Shown here in pieces: positions 37,201 to 45,367 of a stretch of DNA of 64,000 nucleotides (positions are counted from its first letter, which is position 1; the number at the start of each line of letters is the position of its first letter). Location of the stretch: NCBI RefSeq assembly GCF_028553725.1, contig NZ_CP067124.1:2056001-2120000 (forward strand). Direction: 5' to 3'. The position numbers were made by a program, and so were the translations under genes. The DNA comes from Paracoccus alcaliphilus (GTDB lineage Bacteria; Pseudomonadota; Alphaproteobacteria; Rhodobacterales; Rhodobacteraceae). A model generated the notes under the pieces. That model ran no database searches. It was not told where the DNA came from and was given only the letters and a program-made list of their open reading frames with translations.

Positions 37201-37380
37201 GTGCTGCCGCTGGTGCTGTCCAGCGGGGCGGGGGCCAATGGCCGCAATGCCATTGGTGCGACGGTGATGGGCGGCACCATCGCCTCGACCGCCTTCGGCA
37301 TCCTGTTCGCGCCGCTGTTCTATGTGCTGATGCGCAGGCTTCTGGGCCGCAAGGACCAGATGGAGGAACAACCGGCCTGA
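34267..37380 (+). CDS. RND efflux pump, AcrB/MexB (HAE1) type
   Basis: A 1037-residue proton-driven exporter, the normal length for this family. It opens MARFFIDRPVFAWVISIIIM, has twelve expected membrane helices with two large periplasmic loops, and keeps the paired aspartates of the proton relay in IGLLVDDAIVVVENVERI (near residue 405) and the late lysine helix (GLTGKNAILIVEFA). It exports hydrophobic or amphiphilic compounds through a tripartite system. It lies just behind the adaptor gene and downstream of the PKS/NRPS cluster on the same strand, which makes export of the cluster product possible but not proven. Confidence 0.93.
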   Translation: MARFFIDRPVFAWVISIIIMGIGVLAIQSLPVAQYPQIAPPTVTVQAEYPGASAETVTNTVTQIIEQQMTGLDGLRYISSSTSASGSSSTSLTFATGTDPDIAQVQVQNKLSQALPLLPEAVQRQGVTVEKSAAGFLMVVGLIGNEDYDQTDLSDYMTTNLLDDLSRIEGVGSVEVFGAKYAMRIWLDPSKLAAYELTPGDVVSAVSAQNTQISAGAFGAQPAVDGQQLNATVTAQSLLSSPEDFRQIVLRADEGGGLVLLQDVARVEIGSESYFAEGTYNGQPASGMAISVAPGANALDTATRVKERMEEFAQFFPEGVTYVIPFDTTPFVEISIKEVVKTLIEAIVLVFAVMFLFLQNWRATLIPTLAVPIVLLGTFGIMAAFGFTINTLTMLAMVLAIGLLVDDAIVVVENVERIMEEDGLSPREATRKSMGQITGALIGIALVLSAVFVPMAFFGGSTGVIYQQFAITIVSAMGLSVVVALTLTPALCASMLKPKHHAIRRGPLGWFNAGFDGTTRGYTGAVGWIVRRPLRMLLIYALLGAVMVTLFLRTPEGFLPDEDQGIMFVLIQGPTGATTERTNQVIEQVRDYFLEEESDSVDSVFAVAGFSFGGSGQNTGMAFVRLKDWAERPDPSQSVQAIAGRAFPALGQIRDAMVFPIVPPSVIELGNVSGFDFYLQARGGQSHEQLTEARDQLLGMAMESPLIEQARPSGLEDAAQFNLDIDWRKAGAMGVTATDVATMLQIAWTGSYVNDFVDRGRIKRVYVQGEADSRSGPSDLEKWRVRNASGGLVPFSNFATGDWSYGAQGMKRYNGVPSMQIQGNPVPGVSSGEGMAEMERLAGQLPPGFAIAWTGLSLEEQESGAQTMLLYALSLAAVFLCLAALYESWSIPLAVILVMPIGILGALVGAWAGQFDNGVFFQVGLLTVIGLTGKNAILIVEFAREQSQAGVPLFTAVVEAARQRFRPIVMTSIAFSLGVLPLVLSSGAGANGRNAIGATVMGGTIASTAFGILFAPLFYVLMRRLLGRKDQMEEQPA

Positions 37381-37395
37381 CCGGAGGGAAATACT

Positions 37396-38280
37396 GTGCT
37401 GGACAAGCTTGAAATGTTTCTGGCCGTCGCGAAAGAGGGCCATTTCGGGCGCGCGGCCAACAGTCTTGGCATCGCCCAGCCGACGCTTTCGGCGGGCATC
37501 AAGCAGCTTGAGGAACAGCTGGGCGTGCTGCTGATCTTTCGTGGCTCGCGCTATGGCGGGCTGACGCCGGAGGGGCAGCGGGCGCTGGAATGGGCGCGAC
37601 GCATCGTCGGTGACACCCGGCAGTTGCGCGACGAGATGCGGGCCACGCGCGAAGGGCTGTCGGGGCGGCTGCGCATGGCGGTCATTCCCACGGCGCTGAC
37701 ATGGGCGGCCAAGATCAGCGCCCGTTTCGGTGCGCTGCATCCCAATGTGTCCTTCACCATCCTGTCGCGCACCTCGATCGAGATCCTGCAGATGATCGAC
37801 GATCTGGAGGTCGATGCCGGGATCTCCTATCTGGACAACGAACCGCTGGGGAAGGTCAGCACGGTTCCGCTTTATGATGAAAGGTTCATGCTGGTCTGCC
37901 GCGCCGACAACGATCTGGCCGGGCGCGACAGCGTGGCGTGGCATGACCTGTCGGGGCGCAGGCTGTGCCTGCTGACCTCGGACATGCAGAACCGGCGGAT
38001 CATCAACCGCAATCTCAGCGTGGCGGGGATCGCGCCGCAGGCGACGGTCGAATCCAATTCGACCGTGGTGTTGGCGGCGCATATTCTGGCGGGCGACTGG
38101 CTGACCATCCTGCCCGAGGATATCGCCGCCTTTCTGGCCGATGGCAAACCGATCCGCATCATCCCTCTGGACGGCAACGAGCCCAGCCATGTCGTGGGGC
38201 TGGTCGCGCCTTACCGTGAACCGCATACCCCGGTGCTGGAGGCGCTGCTGACCGAGGCGCGGCGCATGGTTAACGATTAG
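37396..38280 (+). CDS. fdsR: LysR-type regulator next to the formate dehydrogenase operon
   Basis: A 294-residue LysR-family regulator. The N-terminal winged helix reads LEMFLAVAKEGHFGRAANSLGIAQPTLSAGIKQLEEQLG, and the effector domain starts near residue 90. It resembles the LysR proteins that accompany NAD-dependent formate dehydrogenases (FdsR), and it ends only 86 bases before fdsG. The start is GTG at 37396, with GGAGGG 8-14 bases upstream. An inverted repeat with LysR-box geometry lies between it and fdsG. It also sits 15 bases after the efflux pump gene, so a role in pump control cannot be excluded. Confidence 0.78.
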   Translation: MLDKLEMFLAVAKEGHFGRAANSLGIAQPTLSAGIKQLEEQLGVLLIFRGSRYGGLTPEGQRALEWARRIVGDTRQLRDEMRATREGLSGRLRMAVIPTALTWAAKISARFGALHPNVSFTILSRTSIEILQMIDDLEVDAGISYLDNEPLGKVSTVPLYDERFMLVCRADNDLAGRDSVAWHDLSGRRLCLLTSDMQNRRIINRNLSVAGIAPQATVESNSTVVLAAHILAGDWLTILPEDIAAFLADGKPIRIIPLDGNEPSHVVGLVAPYREPHTPVLEALLTEARRMVND

Positions 38281-38287
38281 GTATTTC

Positions 38288-38310
38288 TATCGAATGACGG
38301 AAATTCGATA
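38288..38310 (+). promoter_or_regulatory. Candidate LysR operator upstream of fdsG
   Basis: TATCGAA (38288-38294), nine bases, then TTCGATA (38304-38310): a perfect 7-bp inverted repeat that contains the T-N11-A spacing of LysR recognition boxes. It lies about 57 bases before the fdsG ATG, directly downstream of the LysR gene, in an A/T-rich patch. A TTGATT at about 38311 could be the -35 of the fds promoter. Confidence 0.6.
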
Positions 38311-38366
38311 TTGATTTCCCATCATGGAAGCTGTCTTCTGTCTGCGAGGAAGACGAAAGGCCAGCC

Positions 38367-38843
38367 ATGCTTACCAACATGCCAGCCCCGTCCGAGGAGG
38401 AGATTCGCGAGATCGTCGCCGGATTTACCGCGCTCGAGGGGCCGCTTTTGCCCATGCTGCACGCGTTGCAGGACAGTTATGGGCATATTCCAGCCGCCGC
38501 CGTTCCGGTTCTTGCAGAATTGCTGAACCTGTCGCGGGCGGAAATTCACGGAGTTGTCAGCTTCTATCACGATTTCCGTGACCATTCCGCAGGGCGCCAT
38601 GTCCTGAAGATCTGCCGGGCCGAGGCCTGTCAGTCGATGGGGGCGAATGCGCTGGCCGCCGAGACCCTGCGCAAGCTGGGCATCAACTGGCATGGCACCA
38701 CGCCCGACGGGCGCGTTACGGTGGAACCCGTCTATTGTCTGGGCATGTGCGCCTGCGCACCTGCCGCGATGCTGGATGACAAGGTCGTCGGCCGCGTCGA
38801 TGACGCGCGCATGGACCGCCTGCTGCAAGAGGTGGGCGCATGA
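38367..38843 (+). CDS. fdsG: NAD-dependent formate dehydrogenase gamma subunit
   Basis: A 158-residue NuoE-like thioredoxin-fold subunit that carries a [2Fe-2S] cluster. The ligands are C83 and C88 (CRAEAC) and C124 and C128 (CLGMC), the spacing of NuoE/FdsG. It passes electrons between the FMN site of FdsB and the rest of the complex in the cytoplasm. It is the first gene of the fdsGBACD operon and overlaps fdsB by ATGA. Gene order and length match Rhodobacter and Cupriavidus formate dehydrogenases. Confidence 0.92.
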   Translation: MLTNMPAPSEEEIREIVAGFTALEGPLLPMLHALQDSYGHIPAAAVPVLAELLNLSRAEIHGVVSFYHDFRDHSAGRHVLKICRAEACQSMGANALAAETLRKLGINWHGTTPDGRVTVEPVYCLGMCACAPAAMLDDKVVGRVDDARMDRLLQEVGA

Positions 38844-40369
38844 GCGATACACTGAAAATCTGGGTCCCGATGGACAGCGCCGCAAAGGCGCTTGGCGCCG
38901 ACGAGGTGGCCGATGCCGTCACCCGCGAGGCCGCGGCGCGTGGCATAGCGGTCGATCTGATCCGCAACGGCACCCGCGGCATGGTCTGGCTGGAACCGCT
39001 GGTCGAGATCGAGCAGGACGGGCGGCGCATCGGGTATGGCCCGGTCTCGGCGGATGACGTTCCGGCGCTGCTGGATGGCAAGCTGGACAGCCTCGGCCCG
39101 GTCGAGGAGATCCCGTATTTCGCCCGCCAGACGCGGCTGACCTTTGCCCGCTGCGGCATCATCGACCCGCTGGATCTGGACGATTATCAGGCGCATGGCG
39201 GGCTGGCCGGTCTGCGCCGCGCCATCGGCATGACCCCGCCAGAGATCGTGGCCGAGGTCACCGCCTCGGGGCTGCGCGGACGCGGCGGCGCGGGTTTTCC
39301 CACAGGAATCAAGTGGAAGACGGTGATGGAGGCCGAGGCGCCGCAGAAATACATCGTCTGCAACGCCGATGAGGGCGACAGCGGCACATTCGCCGACCGC
39401 ATGATCATGGAGGGCGATCCCTTCACGCTGATCGAGGGCATGGCGATCGCCGGTCTGGGTGTCGGCGCGACGCGCGGTTATGTCTATCTGCGGTCGGAAT
39501 ATCCCGATGCGATCCGGGTGCTGAAGGCCGCGATCCTCATTGCCCGCGAACGCGGCGTGCTGGGGCCGGATGTGCTGGGATCGGGCCGCGCCTATGACAT
39601 GGAGGTCCGGACCGGTGCCGGGGCCTATGTCTGCGGCGAGGAAACCAGCCTGCTGAACAGCCTTGAAGGCAAGCGCGGCGTGGTCCGGGCCAAGCCGCCT
39701 CTGCCCGCGCTGGAGGGTTTTCTGGGCCGTCCGACCGTGGTCAACAACGTGATTTCGCTGGCCACCGTGCCGGTGATCTTCGAGAAGGGCGCGCAGCATT
39801 ACGCCGATTTCGGTGTCGGCCGGTCGCGTGGCACGGCAACCTTGCAGATTGCCGGTAATGTGAAACGGGGCGGGCTGTTCGAGACCGCCTTCGGCATGAC
39901 GCTGGGAGAGGTCGTGAACGATGTCGGCGGCGGCACCGCCTCGGGCCGTCCGGTCAAGGCGGTGCAGGTGGGTGGCCCCCTGGGCGCCTATATGCCGGTC
40001 AGCAAGTTCGACACGCCCGTGGGATACGAGGAATTCGACCAGAATGGCGGGCTGATCGGCCATGCCGGGCTTGTCGTCTTTGACGACAGTACCGATATGT
40101 TGCAGATGGCCCGTTTTGCGATGGAGTTCTGCGCCGTCGAGAGCTGCGGCAAATGTACGCCCTGCCGGATCGGTGCCGTGCGCGGGGTCGAAACCATCGA
40201 CCGTATCGCCCAGGGCGACAGCGGCGCGACCGAGTTGCTGACCGACCTGTGCGAGACGATGAAGGATGGCTCGCTTTGCGCGCTTGGCGGCTTCACGCCG
40301 TTTCCGGTCATGTCCGCACTGACCCATTTCCCTGACGATTTCGCCACCTATCGGGAGGCAGCCGAATGA
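38840..40369 (+). CDS. fdsB: NAD-dependent formate dehydrogenase beta subunit
   Basis: A 509-residue NuoF-like subunit. After an N-terminal thioredoxin-like extension (about residues 1-100) it has the FMN/NADH site GLRGRGGAGFPTG (near 143) and the YVCGEETSLLNSLEGKRG segment. C-terminally it carries the [4Fe-4S] ligands ESCGKCTPCRIG (about 435-446). It transfers electrons from formate oxidation to NAD+. Overlaps fdsG and fdsA by four bases each, so the three redox subunits are co-translated. Confidence 0.94.
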   Translation: MSDTLKIWVPMDSAAKALGADEVADAVTREAAARGIAVDLIRNGTRGMVWLEPLVEIEQDGRRIGYGPVSADDVPALLDGKLDSLGPVEEIPYFARQTRLTFARCGIIDPLDLDDYQAHGGLAGLRRAIGMTPPEIVAEVTASGLRGRGGAGFPTGIKWKTVMEAEAPQKYIVCNADEGDSGTFADRMIMEGDPFTLIEGMAIAGLGVGATRGYVYLRSEYPDAIRVLKAAILIARERGVLGPDVLGSGRAYDMEVRTGAGAYVCGEETSLLNSLEGKRGVVRAKPPLPALEGFLGRPTVVNNVISLATVPVIFEKGAQHYADFGVGRSRGTATLQIAGNVKRGGLFETAFGMTLGEVVNDVGGGTASGRPVKAVQVGGPLGAYMPVSKFDTPVGYEEFDQNGGLIGHAGLVVFDDSTDMLQMARFAMEFCAVESCGKCTPCRIGAVRGVETIDRIAQGDSGATELLTDLCETMKDGSLCALGGFTPFPVMSALTHFPDDFATYREAAE

Positions 40370-43284
40370 AAGACTTCATCATCCCCCAATTCCCGCCCAG
40401 TGTTGACTGGCGCGACGAACGCGACATGGGCACCCCCGCCCGCATGGGCGCGCCGGTCACCATGACCGTGGACGGGTTCGAGATCACCGTGCCCGAGGGC
40501 ACATCCGTCATGCGCGCCGCCGCCGAGGCCGGGATCATGGTCCCGAAACTCTGCGCCAGCGACAATATGGAGGCGTTCGGTTCCTGCCGCCTGTGCGTGG
40601 TGGAAATCGAGGGCCGTCGCGGCACGCCGGCCTCGTGCACGACGCCGGTGGCCGAGGGCATGGTCGTCCACACCCAGTCCGACAAGCTGCGCCGGATGCG
40701 CAAGGGCGTGATGGAGCTGTATATCAGCGACCACCCGCTGGACTGCCTGACCTGCGCCGCCAATGGCGATTGCGAATTGCAGGACATGGCGGGCGCGGTG
40801 GGTCTGCGCGATGTGCGCTACAAGGCGCCCGAAGGCGGGGCGCTGGCAAACCACTTTGCCACCCGCGAGGGCGCCGATATCAATGCGCTCTATGTCCCCA
40901 AGGACGAAAGCAACCCCTATTTCACCTATGACCCGGCGAAATGTATCGTCTGTTCGCGCTGCGTGCGCGCTTGCGAAGAGGTTCAGGGCACCTTCGCGCT
41001 GACCATCGAGGGCCGCGGTTTCGACAGCCGCGTCAGCGCCGGTGCGGCGGGCGATGACTTCCTGACCTCGGATTGCGTCAGCTGCGGCGCCTGCGTGCAG
41101 GCCTGTCCGACCGCGACCTTGCAGGAAAAATCGGTGATCGAACTGGGCACGCCGGAACGCTCGATCATCACGACATGCGCCTATTGCGGCGTGGGTTGCA
41201 GCTTCAAGGCCGAGCTGAACGGCGACGAACTGGTGCGCATGGTGCCTTACAAGCACGGCAAGGCGAACCGGGGCCACAGCTGCATCAAGGGCCGTTTTGC
41301 CTATGGCTATGCCAGCCACAAGGAACGCATCCTGAAGCCGATGATCCGCGAGAGCATCGACCAGCCGTGGCGCGAGGTCGAGTGGGACGAGGCGCTGGCC
41401 TTCACCGCCGACAGGCTACGCGGCATCCAGCAGAAATATGGCCGCAACTCGGTCGGTGTCATCACCTCGTCGCGCTGCACCAATGAGGAATCCTATCTGG
41501 TGCAGAAGCTGACGCGGGCGGTGTTCATGAACAACAACACCGATACCTGCGCACGGGTCTGCCATTCGCCCACGGGTTACGGGCTGGGTCAGGCCTTCGG
41601 CACCTCGGCCGGGACGCAGGATTTCGACAGCGTCGCGCAGGCCGATGTCATCATGATCATCGGCGCGAACCCGACCGACGCGCATCCGGTCTTTGCCAGC
41701 CACATGAAAAAGCGGGTGCGGCAGGGGGCCAAGGTGATCGTGGTCGATCCGCGCCGCATCGACATGGTGCGCTCGGCCCATATCGAGGCCGCCCATCACC
41801 TGCCGCTGAAACCCGGCACCAACGTTGCGGTGGTCACCGCCATGGCACATGTGATCGTGACCGAAGGGCTGGTGGACGAGGCGTTCATCCGCGAACGCTG
41901 CGACTGGGACGAATATCTGCACTATGCCGAATTCGCCAGCCAGCCGCGCCACAGCCCCGAAGCGACCGAGATGCTGACCGGCATTCCCGCCGCCGATCTG
42001 CGCGCTGCCGCGCGGCTCTATGCGACGGGCGGCAATGGCGCGATCTATTACGGGCTGGGCGTGACCGAACACAGTCAGGGTTCGACCACCGTGATGGGGA
42101 TCGCGAACCTTGCGATGCTGACCGGCAATATCGGGCGCGAGGGCGTGGGCGTGAACCCGCTGCGCGGCCAGAACAACGTGCAGGGTTCCTGCGACATGGG
42201 GTCCTTCCCGCATGAACTGCCGGGTTACCGCCATGTGAAACTGCCCGAAGTACGCGAGATCTATGAGAAGGCATGGGGCGTCGAGATCGACCCCGAACCG
42301 GGCCTGCGCATCCCCAATATGCTGGATGCGGCGGTCGCGGGCACCTTCAAGGGTCTGTACTGTCAGGGCGAGGATATCCTGCAATCGGATCCCGACACCC
42401 ATCACGTCGCGGCCGGTCTGGCGGCAATGGAATGCGTCATCGTCCATGACCTGTTCCTGAACGAGACGGCGAACTATGCCCATGTATTCCTGCCGGGCTC
42501 CAGCTTCCTTGAAAAGGACGGCACCTTCACCAATGCCGAGCGCCGCATCAACCGCGTGCGCAAGGTGATGGCGCCGAAGAACGGCTATGAGGACTGGGAA
42601 GTGACCCAGCTTCTGGCCAATGCGTTGGGGGCGAACTGGACCTATACCCATCCCCAGCAGATCATGGAGGAAATCGCCGCGACCACGCCCAGCTTCGCCG
42701 GTGTCAGCTATGAGGTGCTGGAAGAGGTCGGCTCGGTCCAGTGGCCCTGCAACGAGGACGCGCCCGAGGGCACGCCGACGATGCATGTGGATCATTTCGT
42801 GTCGGGCAAGGGGCGGCTGATCGTCACCGAATATGTCGCCACCGACGAACGGTCCGGCCCGCGCTTCCCGCTGCTGCTGACCACCGGGCGGATCCTGTCG
42901 CAATACAACGTCGGCGCGCAGACCCGGCGCACCGCGAACAGCATGTGGCATGAAGAGGACGTGCTGGAGATCCATCCCCACGACGCCGAGGTTCGCGGCA
43001 TCAATGATGGCGACTGGGTGCGGCTGGCCTCTCGTGCAGGGGACACCACGCTGCGGGCGAAACTGACCGACCGGGTCTCGACCGGGGTGGTCTATACGAC
43101 CTTCCACCACCCGACGACTCAGGCTAATGTCGTCACCACCGATTTCTCGGACTGGGCGACGAACTGCCCTGAATTCAAGGTGACGGCGGTGCAGGTCAGC
43201 CCCTCGAACGGGCCTTCCGAATGGCAGGAGCGTTACAGCGAACATGCCGAAAGGTCCCGCCGGATCCTGCCAGCAGCGGAGTGA
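40366..43284 (+). CDS. fdsA: NAD-dependent formate dehydrogenase alpha (molybdenum) subunit
   Basis: A 972-residue catalytic subunit that oxidises formate to CO2. N-terminal NuoG-like part: a [2Fe-2S] ferredoxin domain (KLCASDNMEAFGSCRLC), a His/Cys-ligated [4Fe-4S] site (HPLDCLTCAANGDC) and two ferredoxin-type clusters (CIVCSRCVRAC and CVSCGACVQAC). Then comes a Mo-bisMGD domain with its own [4Fe-4S] motif (CAYCGVGC). The molybdenum ligand is cysteine, C399 in CARVCHSPT, in the position where E. coli FdhF has selenocysteine. The enzyme needs molybdate, bis-MGD and FdsC. Third gene of the operon. Confidence 0.95.
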   Translation: MKDFIIPQFPPSVDWRDERDMGTPARMGAPVTMTVDGFEITVPEGTSVMRAAAEAGIMVPKLCASDNMEAFGSCRLCVVEIEGRRGTPASCTTPVAEGMVVHTQSDKLRRMRKGVMELYISDHPLDCLTCAANGDCELQDMAGAVGLRDVRYKAPEGGALANHFATREGADINALYVPKDESNPYFTYDPAKCIVCSRCVRACEEVQGTFALTIEGRGFDSRVSAGAAGDDFLTSDCVSCGACVQACPTATLQEKSVIELGTPERSIITTCAYCGVGCSFKAELNGDELVRMVPYKHGKANRGHSCIKGRFAYGYASHKERILKPMIRESIDQPWREVEWDEALAFTADRLRGIQQKYGRNSVGVITSSRCTNEESYLVQKLTRAVFMNNNTDTCARVCHSPTGYGLGQAFGTSAGTQDFDSVAQADVIMIIGANPTDAHPVFASHMKKRVRQGAKVIVVDPRRIDMVRSAHIEAAHHLPLKPGTNVAVVTAMAHVIVTEGLVDEAFIRERCDWDEYLHYAEFASQPRHSPEATEMLTGIPAADLRAAARLYATGGNGAIYYGLGVTEHSQGSTTVMGIANLAMLTGNIGREGVGVNPLRGQNNVQGSCDMGSFPHELPGYRHVKLPEVREIYEKAWGVEIDPEPGLRIPNMLDAAVAGTFKGLYCQGEDILQSDPDTHHVAAGLAAMECVIVHDLFLNETANYAHVFLPGSSFLEKDGTFTNAERRINRVRKVMAPKNGYEDWEVTQLLANALGANWTYTHPQQIMEEIAATTPSFAGVSYEVLEEVGSVQWPCNEDAPEGTPTMHVDHFVSGKGRLIVTEYVATDERSGPRFPLLLTTGRILSQYNVGAQTRRTANSMWHEEDVLEIHPHDAEVRGINDGDWVRLASRAGDTTLRAKLTDRVSTGVVYTTFHHPTTQANVVTTDFSDWATNCPEFKVTAVQVSPSNGPSEWQERYSEHAERSRRILPAAE

Positions 43285-43287
43285 TCC

Positions 43288-44112
43288 TTGACCCTGCCGA
43301 CGCCGACCCAGACTGCTGACGCGCTGTCCGTCCGAACGGGCAGTCGCGTTCAGGTGACCCGCTCGCTGCCTGAGGAAACGCCGGTGGCGATGGTCTATGA
43401 CGGCACCACCCATGCGGTGATGATGGCCAGCCCCAGCGATATCGAGGATTTCGCGCTGGGGTTTTCCCTGACCGAGGGCATCGTCACCGATCCGGCCCAG
43501 ATCGCCGAGATCGAGGTCGTGGCCCATGACAAGGGCGTCGAGGCCCGCATGTGGCTGGCCGAGGACCGGGGCGAGGCTTTGGCCGCGCGTCGCCGGACGC
43601 TGGCCGGGCCGGTGGGGTGCGGGTTGTGCGGCATCGACAGTCTGGATCAGGCCATCCGCGTGCTGCCCGACCTGACCGGCATCGGTCCCATCCTGTCCGA
43701 AGCGCAGGTCATGTCCGCGACCGAGGATCTGCGCGGCTGGCAGCCGATGCATGATCTGACGCGGGCCGTCCATGCCACGGGTTTCATGCTGCCCGGTCAG
43801 GGCATCGTTCTGACGCGCGAGGATGTCGGGCGCCACAATGCACTGGACAAGCTGATCGGGGCGATGAACCGTCAGGGCATCGATGCCGCCCGCGGCGCCT
43901 TCGTGCTGACCAGCCGCGTCTCGGTCGAGATGGTGCAGAAATGCGCCATGGCCGGCGCCGGTATCATCATCGCCGTATCGGCCCCCACCGCCCATGCGCT
44001 GCGTCTGGCGCAGGGTGCAGGGCTGACTTTGGCCGCTTTTGCGCGGGGGCAGGGCTTTGATCTGTTCTCTCATCCCCAACGCCTGAAACATGAGGTAAGT
44101 GATGTCGCCTGA
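43288..44112 (+). CDS. fdsC: Formate dehydrogenase accessory sulfurtransferase (FdhD family)
   Basis: A 274-residue FdhD-family protein (FdsC in Rhodobacter). It binds bis-MGD and hands it, sulfurated, to FdsA. The reactive cysteine pair is C111 and C114 in CGLCG, and the C-terminal LTREDVGRHNALDKLIG and SRVSVEMVQK segments are typical. The start is a TTG at 43288, three bases after the fdsA stop, with GGAG eight bases upstream; an ATG at residue 35 would cut off conserved sequence. Its end overlaps the fdsD start region. Confidence 0.9.
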   Translation: MTLPTPTQTADALSVRTGSRVQVTRSLPEETPVAMVYDGTTHAVMMASPSDIEDFALGFSLTEGIVTDPAQIAEIEVVAHDKGVEARMWLAEDRGEALAARRRTLAGPVGCGLCGIDSLDQAIRVLPDLTGIGPILSEAQVMSATEDLRGWQPMHDLTRAVHATGFMLPGQGIVLTREDVGRHNALDKLIGAMNRQGIDAARGAFVLTSRVSVEMVQKCAMAGAGIIIAVSAPTAHALRLAQGAGLTLAAFARGQGFDLFSHPQRLKHEVSDVA

Positions 44113-44305
44113 GAAAATGGTGATGATGGCGAACCAGATCGCCACATTCTTCAACACCCAGCCCGGCGATCAGGCCACCGAACGGGTGGCGGGTCATCTG
44201 CGCGATTTCTGGGCGCCGGCGATGCGCGACCAGCTCAAGGACTATGTCGCGGCAGGCGGCGAGGGGCTGAACCCCACCGTCACCGCCGCCGCCGCGCAGC
44301 TGTAA
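44102..44305 (+). CDS. fdsD: Formate dehydrogenase delta subunit
   Basis: A 67-residue FdsD-family protein, the small subunit that closes fds operons and helps stabilise or mature the enzyme. It begins MSPEKMVMMANQIATFF and has the conserved ATERVAGHLRDFWAPAMRDQL segment. The ATG at 44102 has TGAGGT about five bases upstream; a GTG directly before it is also possible. It overlaps the end of fdsC, so it is coupled to the operon. No terminator was recognised after it. Confidence 0.88.
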   Translation: MSPEKMVMMANQIATFFNTQPGDQATERVAGHLRDFWAPAMRDQLKDYVAAGGEGLNPTVTAAAAQL

Positions 44306-44364
44306 CAATATCCGCAGCAAAGGGCGGGGCGGCGGAAACCTTGTCTGCCCCCTGCGGGTTGTCC

Positions 44365-44378
44365 TGACCGGACGGTCA
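44365..44378. promoter_or_regulatory. Candidate palindromic operator before the lipid-kinase-like gene
   Basis: TGACCG-GA-CGGTCA is a perfect 6-bp inverted repeat with a two-base centre, placed 39 bases before the ATG at 44417. This shape is typical of operators bound by TetR-family dimers. No TetR gene lies in the window, so the binding protein would be encoded elsewhere. Could be chance. Confidence 0.35.
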
Positions 44379-44416
44379 AACATGCAAGCCGTCGCACATG
44401 ATCGGGACAGGACAAC

Positions 44417-45367
44417 ATGCAGCAGGACAAGCCCTTCGACCTTTCGCGGACCCGTGCCTGCGTCATCTTCAACCACAGCTCGGGCAGCAAGGACGACGCG
44501 GTCTTTCGCCAGACGGTGACCGACGCCCTCAGCCCGCATCTGGCCGGGCTGGAATGGCGGGTGACGGAAAACGGCGGGGATCTGGCCGGGCTGGCGCGCA
44601 GCGCGGTCAGCGACGGTTTCGATCTGGTGATCGCGGCGGGCGGGGACGGCACACAATCGGCGGTGGCGGGCGCGCTGGCCGGGACGGATGCAGTCATGGC
44701 GGTGCTGCCGGGCGGGACCTTCAACTATTTCGCCCGTGATCTGGGTGTGGGCGAAACGCTGGAGGACGCGCTGGACACGATCCGCGACAGCGTGGCGCGG
44801 CCTGTCGATCTGGGCTGGATCAACGATCTGATCTTCCTCAACAATGTCAGTTTCGGCGCCTATCCCCACATTCTGAAGACCCGGGAGGGCATCTATCGCC
44901 GCTGGGGCCGGTCGCGGATCGCGGCCTATTGGTCGGTGCTGGTCGCCCTGCGTCGCTTGCGCCGCCCAATGCAGATCACCGCCCGCGTCGATGGAGAAGA
45001 ACAGCATTTCAGCACCGCGCTGATCTTTGTGGCCAAAAGCGCCTATCAGCTGGATGTGTTCGGGCTGGACGGGGCAGATGCCATTCGCGGCGGCCGGTTC
45101 GCGGTGCTGATCGCCAAGGCGAAACGGCCGATGCCGCTGATGCGCTCGGCCTTGCGGCTGGCGGTAGGGCGCAGCGCGAAGGACAGCGATTTCGACCTGA
45201 TCGTCACCGATGAGCTGACCATAGACACCAGAAAGCGCACGCAACTGGTTGCCCATGATGGCGAAAAGACCCGGATGCAGGCGCCTTTCCGGCTGAAGGT
45301 GCTGCATGACGCGCTGCGCGTGCTGCTGCCCGCCGACGGGCAAAGCAAGACCGAAGGTGCCGAATGA
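44417..45367 (+). CDS. Diacylglycerol/lipid kinase family protein
   Basis: A 316-residue protein of the DAGK catalytic-domain (YegS/DgkB-like) family. It has the nucleotide-binding GGDGT at 75-79, an N-terminal VIFNHSSGSK loop and the LPGGTFNYFARDLG segment near 100-113. It probably phosphorylates a lipid such as diacylglycerol at the membrane face, but the substrate is not set by sequence. It overlaps the following metallophosphoesterase gene by ATGA, and the two are likely partners in lipid or nucleotide turnover. Confidence 0.82.
   Translation: MQQDKPFDLSRTRACVIFNHSSGSKDDAVFRQTVTDALSPHLAGLEWRVTENGGDLAGLARSAVSDGFDLVIAAGGDGTQSAVAGALAGTDAVMAVLPGGTFNYFARDLGVGETLEDALDTIRDSVARPVDLGWINDLIFLNNVSFGAYPHILKTREGIYRRWGRSRIAAYWSVLVALRRLRRPMQITARVDGEEQHFSTALIFVAKSAYQLDVFGLDGADAIRGGRFAVLIAKAKRPMPLMRSALRLAVGRSAKDSDFDLIVTDELTIDTRKRTQLVAHDGEKTRMQAPFRLKVLHDALRVLLPADGQSKTEGAE

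Noticed and set aside
35539-38226. Minus-strand open frame of 895 codons across the RND pump and LysR gene
   Set aside because: It crosses two clearly coding sense genes and shows no domain; antisense artefact.
41416-44157. Minus-strand open frame of 913 codons opposite fdsA and fdsC
   Set aside because: No motif, antisense to strongly supported genes.
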